Shown: in pieces, positions 1 through 5,206 of the stretch | How the letters are laid out: each line of letters starts with the position of its first letter | Numbering within the stretch: the stretch's first letter is position 1 | From: DASUPK01 sp035265665 | GTDB lineage: Bacteria; Actinomycetota; Thermoleophilia; Solirubrobacterales; 70-9 | Direction: 5' to 3' | Length of the DNA: 5,206 bases | Assembly: GCA_035265665.1 (NCBI GenBank) | Contig: DATFOK010000032.1 | Span: forward strand, 1 to 5,206 | Notes under the pieces: model-generated | Database searches by the model: none | What the model was told of the DNA's origin: nothing | The model's input: the letters and a program-made list of their open reading frames with translations, nothing else | Made by a program: the position numbers and the translations under genes

Positions 1-447
1 CTGATGAAGGAGGGCGGCAGCGTGGTGGGCCTCGACTTCGACGCCTCAGTCGCCTGGCCCGCCTACGACTGGATGGGGGTCTCGAAAGCGGCCCTGGAGG
101 CAGTCAACCGCTACCTGGCTCGCGAGCTCGGTCCGCGCGGCATCCGCGCCAACCTCGTCTCCGCGGGCCCGATCGCCTCCCCGGCCGCGGGCGGCATCCC
201 CGGCTTCGACGCCCTCTCGGGCAGCTGGCCCGAGATCGCGCCGCTCGGCTGGGACTCCGAGGATCCGACGCCGGTCGCGCGCGCCGTCTGCTTCCTGCTC
301 TCGGACTGGTCGGAGGCGATCAGCGGCGAGCTGATCCACGTCGACGGGGGCGCCCACGCCGTCGCGGGCGCCGCGTCCTCGCAGGTGGCCTCAAACGGCG
401 CCGAGCTGGAGCCAGTCGGAGCCGACAGCGGTCCAATCCAGAGCTGA
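1..447 (+). CDS. fabI: Enoyl-[acyl-carrier-protein] reductase (NADH), InhA/FabI type, 3' part only
   Basis: This is the C-terminal 148 codons of an enoyl-ACP reductase. The enzyme reduces the trans-2 double bond of enoyl-ACP with NAD(P)H in the last step of each cytoplasmic fatty-acid elongation cycle (type II FAS). The frame is open from base 1, so the first ATG (base 4) is internal and the NAD-binding N-terminal half lies left of the window. Visible family marks are GGSVVGLDFD, then AYDWMGVSKAALEAVNRYLA, NLVSAGPI, PLGWD, PVARAVCFLLSDW and GELIHVDGGAHA. The triad known from InhA (Phe149, Tyr158, Lys165) is matched in both identity and spacing by F13, Y22 and K29 of the visible part (Tyr codon 64-66, Lys codon 85-87). 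After the usual C-terminal HVDGGAHA there is an extra tail of about 25 residues rich in Ala, Ser, Gly and Glu that typical FabI proteins lack. The gene ends at TGA 445-447, only 11 bp from the stop of the convergent NTF2-like gene. The family assignment is firm; FabI versus InhA naming is a matter of convention. Confidence 0.93.
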   Translation: MMKEGGSVVGLDFDASVAWPAYDWMGVSKAALEAVNRYLARELGPRGIRANLVSAGPIASPAAGGIPGFDALSGSWPEIAPLGWDSEDPTPVARAVCFLLSDWSEAISGELIHVDGGAHAVAGAASSQVASNGAELEPVGADSGPIQS

Positions 448-458
448 CGCTGCGCGAG

Positions 459-897
459 CTAGGCGGGCCCGGCGGCCTCACGCGCCGCCTGCACGGTGTC
501 GTATTGCTCCATCCTGGTGATCAGGCCGTCCCGCAGCCCGTAGAGGGTGGTGAGCTCGATCTCGACCTTGATGCCGCTCCCGCTTCCGATCCCGCGTTGC
601 CGGGTGGGAACGAGTACGCAATCGCCGGCCTCGATGAAGTCGAGGGTCTCGACGTAGTACTCCGTGAACGGCTCGAGCCATTCCTTTCAAGTAGCTCACC
701 ATCCCGTCCCAGCCCCGATAGAACTGCCCGACGCCGCTGCCGAGACCTGACGGCAGGGTGCTCAGCTCAACCTCTGGGGAGTAGGCGGAGGCGAGTATTT
801 CGCGGACGGCCACGGGATTCGCACCCAGAGGCGCGACATTGACATCGTTCAAGGGCTCAACGACGGACCGCACGATTTCGATGTTCTCCTGCGACAT
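459..897 (-). pseudogene. SnoaL/NTF2-like (ketosteroid-isomerase fold) protein, frameshifted
   Basis: This is a small alpha+beta-barrel protein of the SnoaL-like/NTF2 superfamily. Members bind or isomerise small hydrophobic ligands, but the substrate cannot be told from sequence. The ATG at 897-895 opens with MSQENIEIVRSVVEPLND, an N-terminus typical of the many actinobacterial SnoaL-like paralogs, and the frame continues through FYRGWDGMVSYLK. At the TTT run 685-687 (AAA on the coding strand) the frame is lost: the literal frame becomes arginine-rich noise and stops at 478. Removing one T gives SYLK-EWLEPFTEYYVETLDFIEAGD, later KVEIELTTLYGLRDGLI and ITRMEQYDTVQAAREAAGPA, stopping at TAG 461-459. 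That is 145 residues, the usual length for the family. So one extra base separates this sequence from an intact gene; it could be a recent mutation or a sequencing error in a short homopolymer. It lies 30 bp downstream of the crotonase gene on the same strand and is probably co-transcribed with it. No strong Shine-Dalgarno sequence is seen. Confidence 0.85.
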
Positions 898-927
898 CAG
901 CAGGAGTATCTCGCCAAGGGCTACGGC

Positions 928-1695
928 CTAGCGGCCGCGCCAGTTGGGCTCGCGCTTCTCACTGAATGCAGTCGCTCCCTCGATCGCGTCCTCGGAGGCG
1001 AACACCGGCGCGACCAGCTCGCCCTGCTTCGCCCAGAAAGTCTCGTCGTCCCAGGACCACTGCTGGCGCAGGACGGTCTTCGACGCCCGCAGCGCGAGCG
1101 GGGCGTTGGCCGCCACCTCCTCGGCCAGCTTCAGCGCTGTGTCCAGGGCCTTGCCGGGATCGGCAAGCCGGTTGACGAGGCCGAGCTCGGCCGCCCGCTC
1201 GGCGGTGATCGTCTCGCCGGTCAGCGCGAGCTCCATCGCGATCGCGCCCGGGAGCCGGCGGGGCAGCTGGCGAAGCGCTCCCCCCGCGGCGACCAGGCCG
1301 CGCTTCGCCTCGGGCACGCCGAGCGTCGCGCCCTTCGCCGCGACGATCAGGTCGCAGGCGAGCGCGATCTCGAGGCCGCCAGCGACGGCGAAGCCCTCGA
1401 TCGCAGCGATCAGCGGCTTGTCGGCCGGCTTCTGGACGATCCCGGCGAAGCCCCGCTCACCGGCCCAGGGGCGCTCGCCGCTCGCGAACGCCTTCAGGTC
1501 CATCCCCGAGCTGAAGCCCTTGCCCTCGCCGGCGATCACACCGACGCTGAGCGCGTCGTCGGAGTCGAGCTCGTCGAGGGCGGCGGCCATCGCCTCGGCC
1601 ATCGCCAAGTTGACGGCGTTGCGGGCGTCCGGGCGGTTCAGGGTGATCAGAAGTACCCGGTCGCGGCGCTCGGTGAGCAGCGGCTGATCGTTCAC
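928..1695 (-). CDS. Crotonase / enoyl-CoA hydratase family protein
   Basis: This is a 255-residue crotonase-fold enzyme. The likely role is hydration of trans-2-enoyl-CoA to 3-hydroxyacyl-CoA in fatty-acid or related acyl-CoA degradation in the cytoplasm. Motifs in order are the N-terminal VLLITLNRPDARNAV (about 14-28), the first oxyanion-hole segment GEGKGFSSGMDLKAF (56-70), the second segment IEGFAVAGGLEIALACDLIV (99-118), GVPEAKRGLVAAGG (126-139) and the C-terminal EGATAFSEKREPNWRGR. Rat mitochondrial enoyl-CoA hydratase uses Glu144 and Glu164. Here Glu109 (GGLE) and Glu129 (VPE) sit in the same motifs, 20 residues apart, which favours true hydratase activity over other crotonase reactions. 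The chain-length preference is unknown. I chose GTG 1695-1693 (VNDQPLL) because the conserved N-terminal strand follows at once, and the frame further upstream only reads through the opposite strand of a tRNA gene. No clear Shine-Dalgarno sequence precedes it. The broken NTF2-like gene follows after 30 bp. Confidence 0.93.
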   Translation of the reverse strand: MNDQPLLTERRDRVLLITLNRPDARNAVNLAMAEAMAAALDELDSDDALSVGVIAGEGKGFSSGMDLKAFASGERPWAGERGFAGIVQKPADKPLIAAIEGFAVAGGLEIALACDLIVAAKGATLGVPEAKRGLVAAGGALRQLPRRLPGAIAMELALTGETITAERAAELGLVNRLADPGKALDTALKLAEEVAANAPLALRASKTVLRQQWSWDDETFWAKQGELVAPVFASEDAIEGATAFSEKREPNWRGR

Positions 1696-1713
1696 GGACG
1701 GGGACCCTACAAT
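1684..1713 (+). promoter_or_regulatory. Candidate promoter of the tRNA-Thr gene
   Basis: TACAAT at 1708-1713 matches five of six bases of the TATAAT -10 consensus. It sits so that transcription would begin about 12 bases before the tRNA. A weak -35 candidate, CTGATC (1684-1689, three of six bases), lies 18 bp upstream. The element overlaps the crotonase start codon at 1693-1695 on the other strand. The -10 box is convincing by position, the -35 box is not. Confidence 0.5.
1704..1709 (-). promoter_or_regulatory. Possible -10 box for a leaderless crotonase transcript
   Basis: On the minus strand TAGGGT (fits the actinobacterial TANNNT -10 pattern) ends 8 bases before the GTG start at 1695. That is the spacing expected if transcription starts at or next to the start codon. 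It would explain the lack of a Shine-Dalgarno sequence. No -35 match is seen at the proper distance, and a six-base degenerate pattern occurs by chance, so this is only a suggestion. Confidence 0.22.
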
Positions 1714-1731
1714 CGCGTGACCAGCAGGCGC

Positions 1732-1804
1732 GCCCAGGTAGCTCAGTTGGTAGAGCACAGCTCTCGTAAAGCTGCGGTCGCCGGTTCGAGTCCGGCCCTG
1801 GGCT
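1732..1804 (+). tRNA. tRNA-Thr (anticodon CGT, reads ACG)
   Basis: The full cloverleaf can be folded by hand. The acceptor stem GCCCAGG (1732-1738) pairs with CCTGGGC (1797-1803). The D stem is GCTC/GAGC (1741-1744 with 1753-1756). The anticodon stem is CAGCT/AGCTG (1758-1762 with 1770-1774) around loop CTCGTAA, with anticodon CGT at 1765-1767. The five-base variable loop is CGGTC. The T stem is GCCGG/CCGGC (1780-1784 with 1792-1796) around loop TTCGAGT. All stems pair perfectly. The discriminator base is T (1804), as in actinobacterial threonine tRNAs that I recall, and CCA is not encoded. A CGT anticodon reads the threonine codon ACG, which is common in a high-GC genome. The gene diverges from the crotonase gene 36 bp away. 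Confidence 0.97.
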
Positions 1805-1813
1805 CTCATCTCT

Positions 1814-1845
1814 GCGCCGCCGCATCTTGACCGCCACCGCGGCGC
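1814..1845 (+). terminator. Hairpin downstream of the tRNA, possible terminator
   Basis: GCGCCGC (1814-1820) and GCGGCGC (1839-1845) are perfect inverted repeats forming a 7-bp all-G/C stem that starts 10 bases after the tRNA end. The 18-base loop is larger than usual, and the sequence after it is only mildly T-rich (CCTCGTACCTCTGCTTCT). It could help end or process the tRNA transcript, or be chance in GC-rich DNA. Confidence 0.3.
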
Positions 1846-1856
1846 CCTCGTACCTC
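1827..1856 (+). promoter_or_regulatory. Weak promoter candidate upstream of the secreted-protein gene
   Basis: TTGACC (1827-1832) matches five of six bases of the TTGACA -35 consensus. An 18-bp spacer leads to TACCTC (1851-1856), a poor -10 box. An alternative -10-like TAGGGT lies at 1887-1892; a transcript from it would start around 1899, leaving a leader of about 20 bases that carries the Shine-Dalgarno sequence at 1907-1912. Neither is strong alone. Confidence 0.25.
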
Positions 1857-1906
1857 TGCTTCTAAGCCTTGCGGTATTTCGGCTGATAGGGTCCGTGAGT
1901 CTCGCC

Positions 1907-1912
1907 AGGAGG
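1907..1912 (+). promoter_or_regulatory. Shine-Dalgarno sequence AGGAGG deciding the start at 1919
   Basis: A perfect AGGAGG lies six bases before GTG 1919-1921. It sits inside the reading frame if the longer GTG start at 1895 is used, and that start has no comparable ribosome-binding site. This favours the shorter protein, which then begins directly with a normal signal peptide. Confidence 0.8.
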
Positions 1913-1918
1913 CAAGGA

Positions 1919-4222
1919 GTGCCGAGGAAGTACAGGGCGGAGCTGGTCGGACTGGTGGTCGCCGTGGCGGCCATGACGCTGTCCCCGGGCGCGGCGCTCG
2001 GGAAAAACATCGAGCTGAGCGTGCTCTCGAGCCGCCCGAGCCAGGTGAGCGGGGACGATGCCCTCGTGCGCGTGGATGCGCCCCGGGGGCTGCTCAAAAA
2101 GCTCGCGGTCCTTCGGAACGGCGAGGACGTAACCGGGGCGTTCGAGCGGCAGGGCGATGGGCTCGTCGGTCTCGTCAGTGGTTTCCATCTGGGAAGCAAC
2201 GAGCTGACGGTCCGCCACAACGCCAAGTCCTCTAGCCCGATCGCGGATCGCCTCGAAATCGTCAACTACCCGACTGAGGGCCCGATCTTCTCCGGACCGC
2301 ATCAGCGGTTCTTCGTCTGCAACACCACCCTGGGCGAGCCGCTGGTGGACAACCAGGATGGCGAGGGCTTCCGGGTCCTGAACCCGGACGGCAGCACCGC
2401 CGGCTGGAGCCTCGACTGCTCGCACAACACGAGGGTCGACTACCTGTACCGGACGACGGGGGGCTCGTTCGAGTCCCTACCGAGCGACGGCACGCGCCCC
2501 GCGGACATGGCGCAGACGACGCTGCTCGACGGCCGCACCGTCGACTACGTCGTGCGGCGCGAGCGCGGCACGATCAACCGGTTCATCTACTCGTTCGCGA
2601 TGCTGGTTCCGTTCCCGGTCGGCGAGCAGCCGCTCACCGACCCCGACACGTCGCTATGGAACCGGCGGGCAATCTACACGTTCGACGGCGGCGTCCAGAT
2701 CGGACACCGCCAGGGGAACCCAGGCGGCAGCGCGCTCTATGACGGGGGCCTGAGCAAGGGCTACGCGATCATCCACTCCTCGGGCACGCGGACCAGCGTC
2801 CACTACAACCTGCAGCTCGGCGGGGAGACGGCGCTGATGACCAAGGAGGAGTTCATCGAGCGCTACGGCGTGCCGCTCTACACGGTTGGCCTCGGCGGTT
2901 CCGGCGGCGCGATCCAGCAGTACGTCTACGGCCAGAACCATCCCGGGCTGATCGATGCCGGCATCCCGCAGTACTCCTACCCCGACATGGTCACCCAGAC
3001 GATCCACGTCGGCGACTGCGAGCTGCTCGAGCACTACATGGACGTGACCGACGGGACCAACGCGAAGTGGCAGGACTGGGAGAACCGCGAGTGGCTGATC
3101 GGGTTAAACGGCAGCGCGACAATTCCCAATCCGTACCGAGGTGGGGCACTCGGCAGTGATGAGTGTGTCGATGGCTGGCGCGGGCTGACGCCGCTCGCGC
3201 TCAACCCGCTCTGGATGACGGCCTTCGGCGGCCTCGATCGCATGGATCCCGCCGAGATGGCTGCGGTCCACTGGACCCACTGGGAGGACCTGAAGAACAT
3301 CTACGGCGTCGGGCCCGACGGCTACGCGCGGATGACCTGGGACAACGTCGGCGTCCAATACGGCCTGCAGGCGCTGCGGGAGGGCAAGATCACGCCGCAC
3401 GAGTTCCTCGATCTGAACGCGCGAATCGGCAGCTGGAAGGACCCGGCCGACATGGTCCAGGAGGGCTTCCCGTTCCCCTCGCCGCCGCCGCCGCTGCCGC
3501 CGCAGACAGCGGGCTTCGATCCCTGGAGCGCTCGCAACATGAGCCTCAGCCCGGACGGCGGCGTCACGCCGGCCCCCCGGCGCGAGGGTGACCTGAGCGC
3601 CATGAACGCCGCCTACGACAAGGGACTCTATTTCGACGGCGACATCGACATCCCGCTGATCGACTGGCGGCATTACCTCGAGGAAGAGCTCGACATGCAC
3701 AACAGCCATCAGTCGTTCGCCTCCCGCCAGCGGATGCTCGACTTCGACGGCGGCGCCTCCAACCAGGTGATCTGGTTCACGGATGCCCGCCCGTTTCCCC
3801 CGGGCCGTCAGTTCGACCAGACCCCGGAGGCGATCGCGGTGATCGACGACTGGATGGCGAACATCCGCGCTCATCCCGAGCTCGGCGTCGCTGGCAACAA
3901 GCCCGACCTGGCGGCCGACCGCTGCTTCAGGACGGACGGTACGGAGATCGCGCGCGGACCCGACGTGTGGGGGGGCATCCTCGACGACGGCCCGCAGGGA
4001 CCCTGCGCCGACTACTTCGCGCTTCACTCGACTTCACGGATCGTCGCGGGCGGTCCGCTCCGCGGCGGCGTCTACAAGTGCCAGCTTCAGCCGGTCGGGG
4101 ATGCCATCGTCCGAGGCCTCTACGGATCCTGGACGCCATCACCCAGCGAGCGCGCCCGCCTCGAGCAGATCTTCCCGACCGGGGTCTGCGACTACAGCGT
4201 TCCGGACGCGGGGCGGCCCTAG
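1919..4222 (+). CDS. Secreted DUF6351-like protein, putative alpha/beta-hydrolase
   Basis: This is a 767-residue exported protein that I assign to the DUF6351 family by its overall pattern; the biochemical function of that family is not known to me. Residues 1-28 form a signal peptide: basic RKYR, a hydrophobic stretch LVGLVVAVAAM, and a likely cut after ALG. About 30-115 is a beta-rich domain (IELSVLSSRPSQVSG, NGEDVTGAF, LGSNELTV). The central part holds YTVGLGGSGGAIQQYVYGQN, where Ser328 in GLGGSGG resembles the nucleophile elbow of alpha/beta-hydrolases. Asp582 (IPLIDWRHYL) and His594/His597 (LDMHNSHQSF) are candidates for the other catalytic residues. Between them is a proline-rich linker (about 517-529, FPSPPPPLPPQ). 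Eight cysteines (134, 167, 367, 416, 669, 696, 721, 757), an even number, fit disulfides outside the cytoplasm. GTG 1919 is chosen over GTG 1895 because of a perfect AGGAGG six bases upstream. It stands alone: a tRNA precedes it and a convergent gene follows. The substrate is unknown; an ester or polymer hydrolase is a guess from the fold only. Confidence 0.85.
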   Translation: MPRKYRAELVGLVVAVAAMTLSPGAALGKNIELSVLSSRPSQVSGDDALVRVDAPRGLLKKLAVLRNGEDVTGAFERQGDGLVGLVSGFHLGSNELTVRHNAKSSSPIADRLEIVNYPTEGPIFSGPHQRFFVCNTTLGEPLVDNQDGEGFRVLNPDGSTAGWSLDCSHNTRVDYLYRTTGGSFESLPSDGTRPADMAQTTLLDGRTVDYVVRRERGTINRFIYSFAMLVPFPVGEQPLTDPDTSLWNRRAIYTFDGGVQIGHRQGNPGGSALYDGGLSKGYAIIHSSGTRTSVHYNLQLGGETALMTKEEFIERYGVPLYTVGLGGSGGAIQQYVYGQNHPGLIDAGIPQYSYPDMVTQTIHVGDCELLEHYMDVTDGTNAKWQDWENREWLIGLNGSATIPNPYRGGALGSDECVDGWRGLTPLALNPLWMTAFGGLDRMDPAEMAAVHWTHWEDLKNIYGVGPDGYARMTWDNVGVQYGLQALREGKITPHEFLDLNARIGSWKDPADMVQEGFPFPSPPPPLPPQTAGFDPWSARNMSLSPDGGVTPAPRREGDLSAMNAAYDKGLYFDGDIDIPLIDWRHYLEEELDMHNSHQSFASRQRMLDFDGGASNQVIWFTDARPFPPGRQFDQTPEAIAVIDDWMANIRAHPELGVAGNKPDLAADRCFRTDGTEIARGPDVWGGILDDGPQGPCADYFALHSTSRIVAGGPLRGGVYKCQLQPVGDAIVRGLYGSWTPSPSERARLEQIFPTGVCDYSVPDAGRP

Positions 4223-4235
4223 CGAAGTATGCAGG

Positions 4236-4249
4236 GAGCCGCCCGGCTC
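4236..4249. terminator. Short hairpin between convergent genes
   Basis: GAGCC (4236-4240) pairs with GGCTC (4245-4249) around a four-base GCCC loop in the 52-bp gap between two convergent stop codons. There is no T run on either side, so it is at best a weak bidirectional terminator. Confidence 0.25.
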
Positions 4250-4274
4250 ATGAACAACGGGCCTGGTCTTACAG

Positions 4275-5147
4275 CTAGCCCTCCAGCAGGGCGCGGTACC
4301 GAACGCGCATGAAGTCGAGGGCAGCCCGCCGCTGATCGTCGGCACCGAGCAGCTCGGCGTAACCGAGCTCGGCGCCCCGGAAGCCCGTCGCGTTCCAGAG
4401 CTCGCCCGAGACCTCGGCCGTCCACGGGCCGACGTAGAGGTAGGGCTCGTCATGCTGGTCGTCGCCCGGTGAGCCGCCGAAGTTCGCGCGCTTGCCGACG
4501 GACTCCGAGCCGAGCTCGAAGGCGATGTCGAAGTGCTCGGGCCAGAGGAGGACGAGCGAAGGGTCGCCGTCGGACTCGTCCGCCCGCAGCTGCTCGAGCA
4601 CGGAGCAGGCGAACCCGTAGAAGTCCCCCAGGGCGCTCGCGGCGACGGGGTCGACCTCGGGCGGCAGCGGCTCGGTGGTCTCCTCCGTGCCCCGCTGGCG
4701 AATGAGCTCGCCGTGCCCGACCCGGACCTGACAGTCGAGGCCATCCTGCTCGAAAAAGGGCGTGCCGAAGCCTCCGCGCGTGTAGCGGAGCGAGATCTCG
4801 TTCTCCGGTTTGCGCGCCGGCGCGACCACCGCCTCGGCCACCTTGTGGAGGGTGACCCGCGTCTCGGAGAAGGTGGCGGGCAGCGGCTCGAGCCGCTTCC
4901 AGGCGCCCAGCCAGCGCTCGGCGCACCACGGGGCCAGATCGCGCTCCTGGGTGGCGATCTCATCCCAGGTCAGATCGCCGCGGTTGTGGACGGGTGAGAC
5001 CAGGTCCCGGCCCTCGGGGACCTCGCCCGGCGCGACCGGGTCATCCGTGTAGTCCGGCGGGCCGACCGCCGGCGGAGAGGGCTCGAGGACCCGAGCCTCG
5101 TAGTCGCCCCCCAGCTTGTCCTCAGCCTCGGCCCTCGGGTTGGCCAT
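4275..5147 (-). CDS. Hypothetical soluble acidic protein, 290 residues
   Basis: I do not recognise a named family. The protein has no signal peptide and no membrane segment, so it is probably cytoplasmic. The first 60 residues are charged and proline-rich, likely flexible (LEPSPPAVGPPDYTDDPVAP). A helical stretch WDEIATQERDLAPWCAERW (61-79) follows, then WKRLEPLPATFSETRVTLHK (83-102), an alternating strand-like middle (ISLRYTRGGFGTPFFEQDG) and a helix around DFYGFACSVLEQLRA (175-189). The part that looks most conserved is LWPEHFDIAFELGSESVG (201-218) followed by ANFGGSPGDDQHDEPYLYVG and PW (221-242), rich in Asp, His, Trp and Gly. I recall similar blocks in uncharacterised actinobacterial proteins but cannot name a function. 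ATG 5147-5145 is chosen because it overlaps by one base the TGA of an upstream frame (TGATG), suggesting translational coupling; a weak AGGG lies 10 bases upstream. Third-position G/C bias supports real coding. Confidence 0.82.
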   Translation of the reverse strand: MANPRAEAEDKLGGDYEARVLEPSPPAVGPPDYTDDPVAPGEVPEGRDLVSPVHNRGDLTWDEIATQERDLAPWCAERWLGAWKRLEPLPATFSETRVTLHKVAEAVVAPARKPENEISLRYTRGGFGTPFFEQDGLDCQVRVGHGELIRQRGTEETTEPLPPEVDPVAASALGDFYGFACSVLEQLRADESDGDPSLVLLWPEHFDIAFELGSESVGKRANFGGSPGDDQHDEPYLYVGPWTAEVSGELWNATGFRGAELGYAELLGADDQRRAALDFMRVRYRALLEG

Positions 5148-5206
5148 CAGGCCGAAACCCTAAACCGCTCCACCAGGCCGGCCGCGTAGCGGCCCTCCCA
5201 GCCCTC
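5147..5206 (-). CDS. 3' end of an upstream gene, product unknown
   Basis: On the minus strand, from the right edge, 19 codons (EGWEGRYAAGLVERFRVSA) run to a TGA at 5149-5147 that shares its last base with the ATG of the 290-residue protein gene. The TGATG overlap is the typical form of a co-translated gene pair and is the main evidence that this frame is real. Too little is visible to identify the product. Another frame is also open here, so the call is tentative. Confidence 0.5.
   Translation of the reverse strand, partial: EGWEGRYAAGLVERFRVSA

Noticed and set aside
478..684. Literal 3' end of the NTF2-like frame (stop at 478)
   Set aside because: The residues after the TTT run at 685-687 are arginine-rich noise. 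The neighbouring frame gives a proper family C-terminus.
944..1687. 247-residue plus-strand frame opposite the crotonase
   Set aside because: It is a Ser/Ala/Arg-rich shadow with no motif; the minus-strand frame carries clear crotonase signatures.
1457..1837. Minus-strand frame containing DSNRRPQLYESCALPTELPG
   Set aside because: This is the familiar false protein produced by translating the antisense of a tRNA gene; the rest is an out-of-frame copy of the crotonase.
1732..1860. tRNA-Thr as an integration site for a mobile element
   Set aside because: No integrase, no direct repeat of the tRNA 3' end and no composition break is visible in the window.
1696..2265. Upstream extension of the crotonase frame to a 445-residue protein
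   Set aside because: The added part runs antisense through the tRNA-Thr gene and into the opposite strand of the secreted-protein gene. Crotonases begin where the GTG at 1695 lies.
3104..4027. 307-residue minus-strand frame
   Set aside because: It is a shadow opposite the secreted-protein gene. The composition is Val/Ala/Arg-rich without motifs, as expected from high-GC antisense frames.
4139..4963. 274-residue minus-strand frame overlapping the unknown gene
   Set aside because: It is extremely Ser/Arg/Pro-rich and in the wrong codon phase; the 290-residue frame has normal composition and the coupled start.
1..5206. CRISPR array, insertion sequence, riboswitch, phage or defence system
   Set aside because: No regularly spaced repeats, transposase motifs, terminal inverted repeats or recognisable defence domains were seen on either strand.

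Overview
This is a high-GC window (by eye about two thirds G+C or more) with strong third-position G/C bias and GTG starts. It looks like an ordinary chromosomal segment of an actinobacterium. The InhA-type enoyl-ACP reductase, a DUF6351-like exported protein, the NTF2-like protein beginning MSQENIEIVR and the U discriminator base of the tRNA-Thr together suggest the Thermoleophilia/Solirubrobacterales side of the phylum. That placement is an inference from family knowledge, not from a search.

Layout from left to right. Positions 1-447 (+) hold the 3' part of a fabI/inhA-type enoyl-ACP reductase gene. Convergent to it, on the minus strand, are a SnoaL/NTF2-like gene (897 to 459) broken by one extra base, and upstream of that an intact crotonase (enoyl-CoA hydratase) gene (1695 to 928). 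Both are probably in one transcription unit. A tRNA-Thr(CGT) gene (1732-1804, +) lies only 36 bp from the crotonase start codon and diverges from it, so their control signals must be packed into the same short stretch. Next, on the plus strand, is a large gene (1919-4222) for a secreted protein of about 767 residues. It has a signal peptide, an N-terminal beta-rich domain and a GxGGSGG nucleophile-like motif of the alpha/beta-hydrolase kind, and I assign it to the DUF6351 family. Convergent to it is a minus-strand gene (5147 to 4275) for a soluble 290-residue protein of unknown function. Its ATG overlaps the stop codon of a further minus-strand reading frame that runs off the right edge.

Functionally, the left part has a lipid theme: fatty-acid synthesis (FabI) next to a beta-oxidation-type crotonase. 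The two are on opposite strands and are not an operon. The exported DUF6351-like hydrolase candidate and the unknown 290-residue protein are the least understood genes. I found no mobile element, CRISPR array, phage gene or defence system, and no convincing new multi-gene system. The points most worth a second look are the single-base frameshift in the NTF2-like gene, the compact divergent tRNA/crotonase control region, the start site and possible catalytic residues of the secreted protein, and the coupled unknown gene at the right edge.
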